Source: Gammaproteobacteria bacterium
Lineage (GTDB): Bacteria > Pseudomonadota > Gammaproteobacteria > Steroidobacterales > Steroidobacteraceae
Direction of reading: 5' to 3'
DNA length: 64,000 nt
NCBI GenBank assembly: GCA_016874175.1
Contig: VGUP01000001.1
Coordinates: 1-64,000, forward strand
Part shown: piece by piece, positions 10,046 to 24,350 of the stretch
How positions within the stretch are numbered: the stretch's first letter is position 1
Layout of the letters: each line of letters opens with the position of its first letter
The notes under the pieces: model-generated
Seen by the model: only the letters and a program-made list of their open reading frames with translations
Told to the model about the DNA's origin: nothing
Databases searched by the model: none
Made by a program: the position numbers and the translations under genes

Positions 10046-11392
10046 GTGGCAACAGGGGTAGGCAATCCGGCAGCAGCTCTCGCAGACGCAACGCGTTTCG
10101 GCGAAGTGCGCGCGCGGCTGCTGTTCCTGATCGGTGCGTTGATCGTGTACCGAATCGGCTCGTTCATTCCCGTCCCCGGCATCGACGCCGCTGAGGTGGC
10201 GCGCTTTTTTCAGCAGAATGAAGGCACGATCCTCGGGATCGCCAACATGTTTTCGGGTGGCGCACTCGAGCGTTTGTCGATTTTTGCCATGGGCGTAATG
10301 CCCTACATCTCGGCGTCGATCATCGTGCAGATGGGGTCGCAGGTGTACCCGCCTTGGGAAGAAATGAAGAAAGAGGGCGAGGCAGGGCGTCGCAAGATGA
10401 CTGCGATCACTCGCTACTTCACGCTGATCCTCGCGATCTTCCAATCGCTTGCCGCGGCCACGGCGTTGCAGAACGGCGGCATGGTCAATGCTCCGGGATG
10501 GTCGTTCCTGTTCATCGCCACGGTCACCATGACCACCGGCACAATGTTCTTGATGTGGCTCGGCGAGCAAGTCACCGAGCGCGGCATTGGTAACGGTATT
10601 TCGATGATCATCCTGGCGAGTATCGTTGCCGGTTTGCCCGGCGCGGTAGGCCGCACCGTCGAGTCGGTGAACACCGGCGAGATGTCGGGTGTGTTCGCAC
10701 TCGTGCTGATCGTGATGGTTCTCGGGGTTACCGCGTTCTGTGTGTACTGCGAACGTGCGCAGCGTCGGATCGCCGTGCATTACGCCAAGCGGCAGGTTGG
10801 CCGTCGCGTGATGGCCGGACAGACCAGCCATCTGCCGTTTAAGCTTAACATGTCGGGCGTCATCCCGCCGATTTTCGCGTCAAGTTTGCTGCTCTTCCCC
10901 GCCACGATCGCTCAGTTTTTTGGGACGGGGGAAGGTCGCGCCGCAGACATTTTGCAGGGAATTGCCGCCTCGCTTGGCTACGGGCAGCCGCTGCATCTCG
11001 TGCTGTACGTCATCATGATGATTTTCTTTTGCTTCTTTTACACCGCACTGGTTTTCAATTCGCGTGAGACTGCCGAGAACCTCAAAAAGTCGGGGGCGTT
11101 CATTCCTGGGCTCCGTCCCGGTGCGCAAACTGGCGAGTACATCGACAAAGTTTTGACGCGACTGACGCTCTGGGGCGCGTTGTACGTGTCCGGTGTGTGC
11201 GTCGTACCGGAGATTCTGGCAGCTGAAGGTGGCGTGCCGTTCGTATTCGGCGGCACGTCGCTGTTGATCGTCGTGGTGGTGGCCATGGATTTCATGGCCC
11301 AGCTGCAGGCGCACTTGATGTCCCACCAGTATCCGGGGCTGCTCAAGCAGGCCAATCTGATGGGTTATGGACGCGGCGGCGCGCCGCAGTGA
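10046..11392 (+). CDS. secY: Preprotein translocase subunit SecY (GTG start)
   Basis: [12 protein letters not shown]...[27 protein letters not shown]...[20 protein letters not shown]. Confidence 0.98.
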   Translation: MATGVGNPAAALADATRFGEVRARLLFLIGALIVYRIGSFIPVPGIDAAEVARFFQQNEGTILGIANMFSGGALERLSIFAMGVMPYISASIIVQMGSQVYPPWEEMKKEGEAGRRKMTAITRYFTLILAIFQSLAAATALQNGGMVNAPGWSFLFIATVTMTTGTMFLMWLGEQVTERGIGNGISMIILASIVAGLPGAVGRTVESVNTGEMSGVFALVLIVMVLGVTAFCVYCERAQRRIAVHYAKRQVGRRVMAGQTSHLPFKLNMSGVIPPIFASSLLLFPATIAQFFGTGEGRAADILQGIAASLGYGQPLHLVLYVIMMIFFCFFYTALVFNSRETAENLKKSGAFIPGLRPGAQTGEYIDKVLTRLTLWGALYVSGVCVVPEILAAEGGVPFVFGGTSLLIVVVVAMDFMAQLQAHLMSHQYPGLLKQANLMGYGRGGAPQ

Positions 11393-11408
11393 GCAAAGGG
11401 TAAACGAA

Positions 11409-11522
11409 ATGAAAGTTCGTCCATCGGTCAAAAAGATTTGCAAGGACTGCAAGATCGTGCGGCGCCGCGGCGTCGTCTACGTCATTTGCAAGGATCCGCG
11501 GCACAAGCAGCGGCAGGGTTGA
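11409..11522 (+). CDS. rpmJ: 50S ribosomal protein L36, zinc-ribbon (C+) form; absent from supplied ORF track
   Basis: [37 protein letters not shown] read directly; C-x2-C...C-x4-H. Confidence 0.96.
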   Translation: MKVRPSVKKICKDCKIVRRRGVVYVICKDPRHKQRQG

Positions 11523-11546
11523 GAACCAAGGTTTTTTAAGTAGAAT
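11519..11546 (+). promoter_or_regulatory. Candidate promoter upstream of rpsM (alpha operon)
   Basis: TTGAGA, 16-bp spacer, TAGAAT, then GCCGCGCTTTTT. Confidence 0.45.
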
Positions 11547-11579
11547 GCCGCGCTTTTTCGCGGCTTCGGGGCAGGAAAA

Positions 11580-11960
11580 ATGGCACGTATCGCCGGCATA
11601 AACATCCCGATGAACAAGCATGTGGTCATCGGCCTCACGCATATCTATGGAGTGGGCCGTAGCCGTTCGCGCGCCGTCTGCGAGGCAGCGGGCGTCGATC
11701 CGACCACTAAGGTCAAAGATCTCACTGAATCCGAAGTGAATGCGCTGCGTGCGCAGATCGCCAAGGGTCTGGTCGAGGGCGACCTGCGTCGTGATGTCTC
11801 GATGAACATCAAGCGTCTGATGGACCTTGGAACCTACCGGGGCATGCGCCACCGCAAGGGTCTGCCGGTCCGCGGGCAGCGTACGCGTACCAACGCGCGC
11901 ACGCGCAAGGGTCCGCGCAAGCAGGCCGTCAAGCTCAACGCGCCTCCGGGCAAGGGTTGA
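11580..11960 (+). CDS. rpsM: 30S ribosomal protein S13
   Basis: [30 protein letters not shown]. Confidence 0.98.
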   Translation: MARIAGINIPMNKHVVIGLTHIYGVGRSRSRAVCEAAGVDPTTKVKDLTESEVNALRAQIAKGLVEGDLRRDVSMNIKRLMDLGTYRGMRHRKGLPVRGQRTRTNARTRKGPRKQAVKLNAPPGKG

Positions 11961-12000
11961 TTCGGGCTAATCGCCCACCAGCGTCAACAGGCACAAACAC

Positions 12001-12411
12001 ATGGCAGAACAGAAGCAGCAATCCGCCGGCGCCGGCGCGAAGAAGCCGAAGAAGGCACGCAAGAACGTGCTCGACGGCATCGCGCACATCCACGCGTCGT
12101 TCAACAACACGATCATCACGATCACCGATCGTCAGGGCAACACCTTGTCCTGGGCGACCTCGGGGGGTTGTGGTTTCCGTGGTTCGCGCAAGTCGACGCC
12201 GTTCGCTGCGCAGGTGGCCGCCGAAAAGGCCGGCACCGCCGCGCAGGAGCACGGTTTGCGCAACGTCGAAGTGCGCGTCGCGGGCCCCGGCCCGGGTCGC
12301 GAGTCTGCGGTGCGCGCGCTCAACAATTGCGGTCTGAAGATCACCAGCATTTTCGACGTCACGCCGATCCCGCACAACGGCTGCCGCCCGCCCAAGAAGC
12401 GTCGCGTCTGA
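12001..12411 (+). CDS. rpsK: 30S ribosomal protein S11
   Basis: [32 protein letters not shown]...[13 protein letters not shown]. Confidence 0.98.
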   Translation: MAEQKQQSAGAGAKKPKKARKNVLDGIAHIHASFNNTIITITDRQGNTLSWATSGGCGFRGSRKSTPFAAQVAAEKAGTAAQEHGLRNVEVRVAGPGPGRESAVRALNNCGLKITSIFDVTPIPHNGCRPPKKRRV

Positions 12412-12436
12412 CGCCGCGTCGCAAGAGGAACTTCTG

Positions 12437-13060
<624 letters not shown>

Positions 13061-13082
13061 TACTCGGGACAGGAAAGAGGAT

Positions 13083-14096
13083 TTGAACATGCAAGGATCC
13101 GTCAGCGAATTCCTCAAACCGCGCGTGGTGAAGGTCAGCCCGCTTGCCCCGCGCCAGGCGCGCGTGGTCATCGAGCCCTTCGAGCGTGGCTTTGGTCACA
13201 CGCTCGGCAACGCGCTGCGTCGCGTGCTGCTCTCCTCGATGCCCGGTGCGGCGATCACCGAAGCGGAAATCGAAGGCGTACTGCACGAGTATACCAGCAT
13301 CGAAGGCGTCCAGGAGGACGTGGTCGACATGCTGCTTAACCTTAAGCAGGTCGCGATCCGCATGTACAGCCGCGATTCGGCCGAGCTGCGTCTTTCAAAG
13401 AAAGGCCCGGGCCCGGTCACTGCCGGTGACATCCAGACCGACCACGACGTCGAAGTCGTCAACCCGGAGCTCGTGATCGCCAACCTCACCAAGGCCGGCG
13501 AACTCAACATGGTGCTGCGGGTCGAACGCGGCCGCGGCTACCGCCCGGCCTCGCAGCGCGCGGCGTTCGAAGAAGCCACTCGACCGATCGGCCGACTGCA
13601 GCTCGATGCCTCGTTCAGCCCGATCCGCCGCGTCACCTATTCGGTGGACGCCGCGCGCGTCGAGCAGCGTACCGATCTCGACAAGCTCATCCTCGACATC
13701 GAGACCAATGGCACGATCGACGCCGAAGAGGCGATCCGTCGCGCCGCTGGCATCCTCAAAGATCAGCTGTCGGTGTTCGTCGATCTGCAGGGCGAGGAAG
13801 AAGCCGGTGGCAAGTCCGAGGCCGCGCAGTTCGATCCGATCCTGCTGCGCCCGGTTGATGAGCTCGAGCTCACTGTCCGCAGCGCCAACTGCCTCAAGGC
13901 AGAAAACATTCACTACTTTGGCGATCTGGTGCAGCGTACCGAAGTCGAGTTGCTGCGTACCCCGAACCTCGGCAAGAAATCTTTGACTGAGATCAAGGAA
14001 GTACTGCAGAGCCACGGGCTGATGCTCGGCATGCGTCTCGACGGCTGGCCGCCGGCCGGTCTGCGTCACGACGAGGATCGCGGCGGTTTGATGTGA
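13083..14096 (+). CDS. rpoA: RNA polymerase alpha subunit
   Basis: [18 protein letters not shown]...[36 protein letters not shown]. Confidence 0.98.
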   Translation: MNMQGSVSEFLKPRVVKVSPLAPRQARVVIEPFERGFGHTLGNALRRVLLSSMPGAAITEAEIEGVLHEYTSIEGVQEDVVDMLLNLKQVAIRMYSRDSAELRLSKKGPGPVTAGDIQTDHDVEVVNPELVIANLTKAGELNMVLRVERGRGYRPASQRAAFEEATRPIGRLQLDASFSPIRRVTYSVDAARVEQRTDLDKLILDIETNGTIDAEEAIRRAAGILKDQLSVFVDLQGEEEAGGKSEAAQFDPILLRPVDELELTVRSANCLKAENIHYFGDLVQRTEVELLRTPNLGKKSLTEIKEVLQSHGLMLGMRLDGWPPAGLRHDEDRGGLM

Positions 14097-14148
14097 GCAC
14101 CCGCGGTCACATGACCGCGAGCCACGACTGAGTTTATCGGAGTTCTTT

Positions 14149-14607
14149 ATGCGTCATCTACTTTCCGGGCGGCAACTCTCGCGTAATGCACCGCATCGCC
14201 ATGCGCTGATGCGCAACATGAGCGTCGCGCTGCTGCGTCACGAGACCATCCGCACCACTTTGCCGAAGGCGAAGGAACTGCGTCGTGTCGTCGAGCCGCT
14301 GATTACGCTCGCCAAGACCGACAGCGAAGCGCGCCGGCGTCTGGCGTTCGCGCGGCTGCGCGACAATGCGGTGGTTGAGAAGCTCTTTGGCGATCTCGGT
14401 CCGCGCTTCAAGGCGCGAGCCGGTGGCTACACGCGCATTCTGCGCATGATGCCGCGTCCGGGTGACTCGGCGCCGATGGCGCTGATGCAGCTCGTCGACC
14501 AAGCCGCCGCGCCTGCAGTCGAGGCTGAGGCGACCGACGGCAAGAAGACCAAGAAAAAAGCCAAGGCGGCAGCCAAGCCGCGGGCTCGTAAAGCGGCCGC
14601 CGCGTAA
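14149..14607 (+). CDS. rplQ: 50S ribosomal protein L17 with Lys/Ala-rich C-terminus
   Basis: [46 protein letters not shown]. Confidence 0.97.
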   Translation: MRHLLSGRQLSRNAPHRHALMRNMSVALLRHETIRTTLPKAKELRRVVEPLITLAKTDSEARRRLAFARLRDNAVVEKLFGDLGPRFKARAGGYTRILRMMPRPGDSAPMALMQLVDQAAAPAVEAEATDGKKTKKKAKAAAKPRARKAAAA

Positions 14608-14618
14608 GCGAGTTCAGG

Positions 14619-15953
14619 TCAAGAAAAACCGAGCGCGTCGCGGGTGAGGTTGTCGCAACCGTCGGCGGTGACGGCGAGGTTGTCCTCGATCCGCACGCCA
14701 CCGAACGGGCGCAGCGCCTCGACTCTTTGCCAGTCGATACGCTTCGCGTGGTCACCGCTGCGCGCGGGCCCCAATAACGCATCAATGAAATAAAGCCCGG
14801 GTTCCATCGTCACCACGAAACCCGGCTCGAGCTTTCGCGTGAGCCGCAGCGCAGGGTCGCGTGGCGGCTTGGGCAGCGTGCCGCCTGCGTCGTCCGCCAT
14901 CGTGCCGCCGACGTCGTGGACTTCGAGCCCGAGCAGGTGGCCGATGCCATGCGGAAAGAACAGCCGCGACGCCCCCGACTCGAGGGCCTCGTCGGCACCG
15001 CAGCGCAGCACGCCGGCCACGCACAACAGGGCCGTGATCCGTTCCACCGCGGCGGCGTGAATGTCCCGCCAGTCAATCCCGGGTTTGGCCAGCGCGCACA
15101 GACCGAGCTGCAGGCGATCCATGTGGTCGACGAGATCGGCAAAGTCACCCTGGGCGCTCGCCGTCGTGCGGGTGACGTCGCTGCCGTAGCCCGCAAAACT
15201 CGCGCCAGCATCGAGCAGTAGCGAACGGTGCTCGAGCGGCCGGTCGCGCCGCAGTACCTGGTAGTGCAGCACCGAGGCCGCTTCGTTCAGCGCGACGATG
15301 GCGTTGTAGGGCAACTCCTGTTCTCGTTGACCGCAAGCCGAGGCAAAAGCCTGGTGGATGTCGTACTCCGAGCCGCCGGCGCGAAAGCAGGCCGCGGCCG
15401 CGCGGTGACCTTGCGCAGCAATTTGGTTGGCCTCGGCTAGACAGGCAATCTCGTACGGGGTCTTGCGCGCGCGAGTGAAGTCGAGCCGGCGCATGAGATC
15501 TGGCGGATTGATCGACCCCACGCCCCAGCCGATGAGCTCCGGCAGTGGATCGCCGATCCAGGCGGTCTTCGAAAGGTCTTTGGGCAGCGCCGCACGAGAC
15601 TCCTGTTTCGAGTGCACCTCGATGACCTCGAAGTGTGCTGGCCACCAACTTTCGGGAAGGGTGGCTGGCTGATACCAAAAATCCGTTTCGACGCGAAAAA
15701 TCAGCGTTGGGCGGCTCCCCGCACGAAAAACAATCATCGATCCCGGGGCATCGAGCAGCGGTGCCCACCATTTGAACGGGGGGTGGGCCTTGAAGGGGTA
15801 GTGTTGGTCATCGAGAAACAAGCCGATCGGCTCGCCGGCATGCAGGATCACGGCGTCGAGATGGCTGCGCGCCAGCGCGTCTGCGGTGCGACGGCTCACC
15901 TCCGCAAAGTGGGCGGGATACAAGCGGGCAAGTTCCTGATGAGGCATCGGCAT
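14619..15953 (-). CDS. pepQ: Xaa-Pro dipeptidase (PepQ-like, M24 family)
   Basis: FLDDQHYPFKAHPPFKWWAPL...HGIGHLLGLEVHDVGG...TMEPGLYFI. Confidence 0.88.
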   Translation of the reverse strand: MPMPHQELARLYPAHFAEVSRRTADALARSHLDAVILHAGEPIGLFLDDQHYPFKAHPPFKWWAPLLDAPGSMIVFRAGSRPTLIFRVETDFWYQPATLPESWWPAHFEVIEVHSKQESRAALPKDLSKTAWIGDPLPELIGWGVGSINPPDLMRRLDFTRARKTPYEIACLAEANQIAAQGHRAAAACFRAGGSEYDIHQAFASACGQREQELPYNAIVALNEAASVLHYQVLRRDRPLEHRSLLLDAGASFAGYGSDVTRTTASAQGDFADLVDHMDRLQLGLCALAKPGIDWRDIHAAAVERITALLCVAGVLRCGADEALESGASRLFFPHGIGHLLGLEVHDVGGTMADDAGGTLPKPPRDPALRLTRKLEPGFVVTMEPGLYFIDALLGPARSGDHAKRIDWQRVEALRPFGGVRIEDNLAVTADGCDNLTRDALGFS

Positions 15954-16198
15954 CTCTCGGTGGGCAGCATTCGGTAGAACCACGGGCTGTCGGCAGCGCC
16001 GCAGCGGATCTTGGCCACGCGGCCCGGAGGATTGTACTGCCGGTCCGGTGCCCGGGTTGTCCCGTCGGGTTGACGGTGCCGGGGACATTCCCAAGTAGTG
16101 CGAAAGCCTATAGAATTCCTCTGCGATTTATGTCGCCAGACAAACTAGCTAGGTTGTTTGATTTTTACTTGTTCCTACTTTTTTGGGGTAACTGCAAA

Positions 16199-16423
16199 AT
16201 GAACACGAAGCTCGCTCTCAGCGCCCTTCTCGCTGCGCTCGCTCTGACCGCTTGCGGTGGCAAGCCTGCCGAGGCTCCGGCCGAGGCTGCTGCTCCTGCC
16301 GAAGCCGCTGCTCCGGCTGAAGCCGCTCCTGCCGAGGCCGCTCCGGCTGACGCCGCTGCTGCTCCGGCTGACGCCGCTGCCGCTCCGGCCGAGGCTGCTC
16401 CGGCCGCCGAGCCCGCCAAGTAA
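16199..16423 (+). CDS. Small predicted lipoprotein with Ala/Pro/Glu/Asp low-complexity tail
   Basis: MNTKLALSALLAALALTACGG lipobox followed by (PAEAA/PADAAA)n; AT-rich upstream and terminator downstream. Confidence 0.8.
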   Translation: MNTKLALSALLAALALTACGGKPAEAPAEAAAPAEAAAPAEAAPAEAAPADAAAAPADAAAAPAEAAPAAEPAK

Positions 16424-16468
16424 TTTCCTGACGGAAATTTTTGGCCGGGAGTCTTGAACTCCCAAATG

Positions 16469-16508
16469 AACCCGGGACGATGGCTTGCCATCCCCCGGGT
16501 TCTTTTTT
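16469..16508 (+). terminator. Rho-independent terminator after the small lipoprotein gene
   Basis: AACCCGGG-ac-GATGG-cttg-CCATC-c-CCCGGGTT followed by CTTTTTT. Confidence 0.85.
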
Positions 16509-16968
16509 GGCGGATTTTTTTGATGAGTGTTTCCATCCGCGAATTGCAACGCTCGCCGCGCTTGCGACCTTGGCTCGATCAGGCTTACGCCGCATGGATG
16601 ACCGAGATCGGTGCCCGCGATGCTACCGTCGCGGTGGCCCATGCCGAGCTCGAAGCGGCGATACGCTCCTCTGGCACATTTGCCTTGATCATCGAGCGCG
16701 ATCAGCTGCCCGCGGGCTTCGCGCTGATCAGGGGTACGGCGGCGACTGCAGGCCAATGCTGGCACTTGCTCGATTTCTTTGTTCTGGCGGAGTTGCGTCG
16801 ACTGGGTGTGGGTGCTGCCGCCGCTCGCTTGATCTTCGAGCGTTTCGTCGGCGATTGGCAGATCGTGACGCTGAGCAAAGATTGTGCAGCAGTCGATTTT
16901 TGGCGCCGAGTGCTGGCGCGCCATGTGCCGGGTCGCGCCAATGAAACTCACAGCGCCGGCGAGGTGAT

Positions 16969-19797
<2,829 letters not shown>

Positions 19798-20063
19798 GGT
19801 CAGGCGTTATTCGAGAAAAACAGCCAATTAGTGTACCCCGGTAGGCTGGGTTGCCGACGGCTTTCTGGGGGTCTACGCCGGATTTTCGCGGTGCAGTGGG
19901 GGCGGGGGGCGATTAGAATGGCAGTTCGTTTTCACCGCTCTCCGCTGACCACCCCGACCGCCGTCCCTGAGATCCGAGCCGCCGGCTCTGCCTCAACGAT
20001 GGCTTATCGCCCGAACCGGGCCGGGCGACCCAGATTGAGGGCACAATTAGGGAAGGGCTCACC

Positions 20064-20534
20064 ATGGCGCGCGGCATCAACAAAGTCATCCTCGTCGGTA
20101 ATCTGGGGCAAGACCCGGACACCAAGGCCATGCCCTCGGGCATGACGGTTTGCAATCTTCGCATCGCCACCTCCGAAACCTGGAAGGACAAACAGTCCGG
20201 CGAAATGAAAGAACAAACCGAGTGGCATAGCGTCGCGCTCTTTGGTCGACTGGCCGAGGTCGCCGGCGAATACCTGCGCAAAGGTTCACAGGTCTACATC
20301 GAAGGTCGGCTGCGCACCCGCAAGTGGCAAGACAAGAGCGGTAACGATCGCTACACCACCGAGATCGTCGGCAACGAGATGCAAATGCTGGGCGGCGGCG
20401 GGCGCGGCCTGGCGGGCGGTGAGGGCCGCTCATCCGGTTCCAGCCGGGCCGCAGCGGGTGGCGAGGCTGGCTTCGGCGAGCCCGTGCGCAGCAGTACCGA
20501 AAAAGACGAGTTCGACGACGACATTCCCTTTTGA
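20064..20534 (+). CDS. ssb: Single-stranded DNA-binding protein
   Basis: [26 protein letters not shown]...[11 protein letters not shown] acidic tip. Confidence 0.98.
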   Translation: MARGINKVILVGNLGQDPDTKAMPSGMTVCNLRIATSETWKDKQSGEMKEQTEWHSVALFGRLAEVAGEYLRKGSQVYIEGRLRTRKWQDKSGNDRYTTEIVGNEMQMLGGGGRGLAGGEGRSSGSSRAAAGGEAGFGEPVRSSTEKDEFDDDIPF

Positions 20535-20566
20535 GCGACTCGATCTTCACCGAGCGTTCCCGACTC

Positions 20567-21931
20567 ATGGACGAATCCCGAACCCCTACAACCGGCCGGT
20601 ATTACATCAAGACCTACGGCTGCCAGATGAACGAGTACGACTCGTCCCGCATGGGCGACGTGCTCGAGGCGGCTGCGGGTCTGCAGCCCACCGACAACCC
20701 GGCCGAGGCAGACGTGCTGCTGGTCAACACCTGCTCGGTCCGCGAAAAAGCTGAGTCCAAGGTGTTTTCTTTGCTCGGTGAGTGGAAGCAGATCAAAGAT
20801 TTACGCCCTGGCGTCATCATCGGCGTTGGCGGCTGCGTCGCGAGCCAAGAGGGCGATCAACTCGTCAAGGCGGCACCGCAGGTCGATCTCGTGTTCGGAC
20901 CGCAAACGGTGCACCGTCTGCCGCAGATGATCGCCGACCTGCACACCAGCGGTCGCTCGGTAATCGACATCAGCTTTCCGGAAATCGAGAAATTCGATCA
21001 CCTGCCGGCGCCGCGCGCCGAGGGGCCGACGGCCTTCGTCTCGATCATGGAAGGCTGCAGCAAGTACTGCAGCTTTTGCGTCGTGCCCTATACGCGCGGC
21101 GACGAAATCAGTCGTCCGCTCGATTCGGTGGTCGACGAAGTTGCTCAGCTTGCCGCGCAAGGCGTGCGCGAAGTCACGCTGCTCGGTCAGAACGTCAATG
21201 CTTACCGCGGCACCATGGCCGACGGCGCGCTGGTCGATCTTGCGACCTTGTTGCATCACGTCGCCGCCATCGAAGGCGTCGAGCGCATTCGCTTCACCAC
21301 GTCGCACCCGCTCGAGTTCGACGACAGCCTCATCGAGGCCTATGCCAGCTTGCCCAAACTTGCCAACCACCTGCATCTGCCGGTGCAGTCCGGCTCCGAT
21401 CGGGTGCTCGCGCTGATGAAGCGCGGCTACACCGCGCTCGAGTTCAAGTCACGTATTCGCCAGCTGCGCAGCGTGCGGCCCGACATCTCCGTCACCTCCG
21501 ATTTCATCGTGGGCTTTCCCGGCGAAACCGAGCGCGACTTCGAAGCGACGATGAGTTTGGTACGCGAGCTTCACATCGACCAATCGTTCAGCTTTCTCTA
21601 CAGTCGTCGGCCGGGTACGCCCGCCGCCTCGCTACCCGACGAGACGCCGCATGCAGAAAAGCAGGCACGGCTCGCTCGCCTGCAGGCCCTGCTCGAAGAA
21701 AACGCTCAGGCACGCAGTCGCTCGCTGGTGGGTAGCGTGCAGCGTGTGCTGATCGAGCGGCCTTCCCGCAAAGATCAAAGCGAATTGGCCGGCCGCACCG
21801 AAGACAATCGTTGGGTCAACTTCCCGGGGCCCGGCAAGCTGCTCGGTCGTTTCGTCGACCTCGAAATCATCGAGGCGAAGGCTCATTCGCTGCGTGGCTG
21901 CATTGTTGCCGCCGAGACCGTCCGTGGCTGA
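20567..21931 (+). CDS. miaB: tRNA-2-methylthio-N6-dimethylallyladenosine synthase MiaB
   Basis: [17 protein letters not shown]...[20 protein letters not shown] radical-SAM CxxxCxxC. Confidence 0.97.
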   Translation: MDESRTPTTGRYYIKTYGCQMNEYDSSRMGDVLEAAAGLQPTDNPAEADVLLVNTCSVREKAESKVFSLLGEWKQIKDLRPGVIIGVGGCVASQEGDQLVKAAPQVDLVFGPQTVHRLPQMIADLHTSGRSVIDISFPEIEKFDHLPAPRAEGPTAFVSIMEGCSKYCSFCVVPYTRGDEISRPLDSVVDEVAQLAAQGVREVTLLGQNVNAYRGTMADGALVDLATLLHHVAAIEGVERIRFTTSHPLEFDDSLIEAYASLPKLANHLHLPVQSGSDRVLALMKRGYTALEFKSRIRQLRSVRPDISVTSDFIVGFPGETERDFEATMSLVRELHIDQSFSFLYSRRPGTPAASLPDETPHAEKQARLARLQALLEENAQARSRSLVGSVQRVLIERPSRKDQSELAGRTEDNRWVNFPGPGKLLGRFVDLEIIEAKAHSLRGCIVAAETVRG

Positions 21932-22982
21932 CTCTCCTGCCTTGGCGCTGCGCGAGTTTTCCCTGGAGCCTCCTGACAACGATCGGCTCGCCAACCTTTG
22001 CGGTCCGTTAGACGAAAATTTGCGGCTGATCGAATCGCGGCTGGGAGTCGAGGTGCGCCGTCGCGGCAGCAGTTTCCGCGTGCAGGGCGACAAAGCAACC
22101 GGCGCCGAAGCGCTGCTGCGCGAGCTGTTCCGTATTACCCGCACCGAAGACATTACCCCCGAGACCGTGCATCTTGCGCTGCGCGATCACGATACCGCGC
22201 ACACACCGCGCAGCCGTCTGCCAGCAGAGCCAGCTGCCGGGTCTGCAGAGGCGGGTGGGGACGCGGCCGCACTCGTCAAAGATATCGATGCGGCGGCCGA
22301 GACTGACGATGCCGATACGGGGCTACGTACCCTACGCGGTACCATCCATGCGCGCGGTGTCAATCAGCGCGAATACCTGCGGCGCATTCGTCGTAACGAT
22401 CTCACTTTCGGCGTCGGTCCCGCGGGCACCGGCAAAACCTATCTCGCGGTGGCCTGCGCCGTCGAGGCCCTGCAGGCCGACCGGGTACGGCGCATCGTGT
22501 TGGTGCGTCCGGCGGTCGAGGCGGGAGAGCAGCTCGGTTTTTTGCCCGGCGATCTCACCCAAAAAGTCGATCCCTACTTACGGCCCATGTACGACGCTCT
22601 CTATGAAATGATGGGCTTCGATCGAGTCGCCAAACTCATCGAGCGCAACGTGATCGAGGTCGCGCCGCTGGCGTTCATGCGCGGCCGTTCGCTCAATGAT
22701 TCCTTCATCATTCTCGATGAAGCACAGAACACCACCGTCGAGCAAATGAAAATGTTCCTCACGCGCATCGGCTTCGGTTCGCGCGCTGTAGTCACGGGCG
22801 ATGTCACGCAGACCGATCTTCCGATCGGCAAACTCTCTGGTCTGCGACATGTGCTCGATGTGCTGCGGAACGTGCAGGGTGTCGGCTTTCAACTCTTTGA
22901 GGCGCGCGATGTCGTGCGTCATCCGCTCGTGCAGCGGATCGTGCAAGCCTACGAAGCGTTCGACGGAGCGGGTCACCCGTGA
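21924..22982 (+). CDS. ybeZ: PhoH-like ATPase (YbeZ)
   Basis: [22 protein letters not shown]...[29 protein letters not shown] start overlapping miaB. Confidence 0.93.
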   Translation: MADSPALALREFSLEPPDNDRLANLCGPLDENLRLIESRLGVEVRRRGSSFRVQGDKATGAEALLRELFRITRTEDITPETVHLALRDHDTAHTPRSRLPAEPAAGSAEAGGDAAALVKDIDAAAETDDADTGLRTLRGTIHARGVNQREYLRRIRRNDLTFGVGPAGTGKTYLAVACAVEALQADRVRRIVLVRPAVEAGEQLGFLPGDLTQKVDPYLRPMYDALYEMMGFDRVAKLIERNVIEVAPLAFMRGRSLNDSFIILDEAQNTTVEQMKMFLTRIGFGSRAVVTGDVTQTDLPIGKLSGLRHVLDVLRNVQGVGFQLFEARDVVRHPLVQRIVQAYEAFDGAGHP

Positions 22983-23473
22983 CACGTGTCAGAACCAAGC
23001 TCGTAGTCGAGGTACGCAGCAGCGTGCGTCGTGGCGTGCCGGGTGCGGTATGCATCGGGCGTTGGGTGCGTGAGGCCGTCGGCACCAAGGGAAACGGTGC
23101 GGAGCTTGCGGTACGCATCGTCGGTGCGGCCGAGGGTCAGCGCCTCAATTTGCTATGGCGCGGCCACGATTACCCCACCAATGTGCTGTCGTTTCCGGCG
23201 TCTGCCGATGCGGCCGACGGCAAGGCGCGCCGGTCTTTGGGCGACATCGTGGTGTGCGCGCCGGTGGTCGCGCGCGAGGCGAAGCAACAACACAAGCGAC
23301 TCGATGACCACTGGGCGCACTTGCTGATCCACGGTGCCCTGCATTTGCTAGGCCATGACCATGAGCGTGAGTCGGACGCGACCCGCATGGAGCGTCGCGA
23401 GCGTCTTGTTTTGGCGCGGTTCCGCATTGCCGATCCTTACCGCATTTCTTCAGCCGTTTCGGAGCGACGATGA
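22979..23473 (+). CDS. ybeY: Endoribonuclease YbeY
   Basis: YPTNVLSFP...[15 protein letters not shown] (HxxxHxxxxxH). Confidence 0.95.
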   Translation: MTRVRTKLVVEVRSSVRRGVPGAVCIGRWVREAVGTKGNGAELAVRIVGAAEGQRLNLLWRGHDYPTNVLSFPASADAADGKARRSLGDIVVCAPVVAREAKQQHKRLDDHWAHLLIHGALHLLGHDHERESDATRMERRERLVLARFRIADPYRISSAVSERR

Positions 23474-24336
23474 CCAACCCGCGATACAGTTCCATGAGCT
23501 GGATACGCAAGCTCGGGCGCGCACTCTCCGGCGGGGCCGAAGACCGCGAAGATCTGGCGCAGCTCATGCGTCAGGCGCTCGAGCGTGGAGTGATCGACGC
23601 CGATGCGCTGCAAATGCTCGAAGGCGTACTCGGCGTATCCGACCTGCAGGTGCGTGACATCATGATCCCGCGGGCGCAGATGGTGGCCGTCCGTCGCGAC
23701 GATCCCCCGGAAAAACTGCTGCCGGTGATCGTCGAGTCTGGGCACTCGCGGTTCCCGGTGATCGACGACGACCGCGACGATGTCGTTGGCATCCTGCTTG
23801 CCAAAGACGTACTGCGGCTTTACGCGGCGGGTCGCGAAGACGATTTCGACATTCGCGAGTGCATGCGCTCGGCTGTCGTGGTCCCTGAATCGAAGCGCGT
23901 CAACGTCTTGCTCAAAGAATTCCGTCGGAATCGCAACCACATGGCGCTTGTGGTCGACGAGTATGGCGGGGTATCCGGACTGGTCACCATCGAAGATGCG
24001 ATCGAGCAAATCGTCGGCGAGATCGACGACGAGTTCGACGTCGAGGACGACAGCAACATTCGCAAAGAAGCCGAACGACAGTTCGTGGTGCGCGGCGGCA
24101 CGCCGATCGCCGAATTCAATGAATACTTCTCTACGACTTTGTCCGATGCCGAGTTCGACACCGTCGCAGGTCTGGTGATGCAGCAACTCGGACACCTGCC
24201 GCGTCGCGGCGAGACCGTGGTCATCGAAGGCATCGAGATGCGCGTGCTGCGCGCCGATCGTCGTCGGGTCGATGCGCTCAAGGTTATCCCGCCGCAAGAC
24301 GTGCTCCCCATCGAAGATCGCGGGAGCAACGACTGA
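23470..24336 (+). CDS. corC: CorC/HlyC-family CBS-domain protein
   Basis: DLQVRDIMIPRAQMVAV...EYGGVSGLVTIEDAIEQIVGEIDDEFD. Confidence 0.93.
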   Translation: MTNPRYSSMSWIRKLGRALSGGAEDREDLAQLMRQALERGVIDADALQMLEGVLGVSDLQVRDIMIPRAQMVAVRRDDPPEKLLPVIVESGHSRFPVIDDDRDDVVGILLAKDVLRLYAAGREDDFDIRECMRSAVVVPESKRVNVLLKEFRRNRNHMALVVDEYGGVSGLVTIEDAIEQIVGEIDDEFDVEDDSNIRKEAERQFVVRGGTPIAEFNEYFSTTLSDAEFDTVAGLVMQQLGHLPRRGETVVIEGIEMRVLRADRRRVDALKVIPPQDVLPIEDRGSND

Positions 24337-24350
24337 GCGTCGACGCGGCG

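Noticed and set aside
19798-20063. LexA/SOS box in the uvrA-ssb intergenic region
   Set aside because: No convincing CTGT-N8-ACAG or TTAGTA-type palindrome found by eye.
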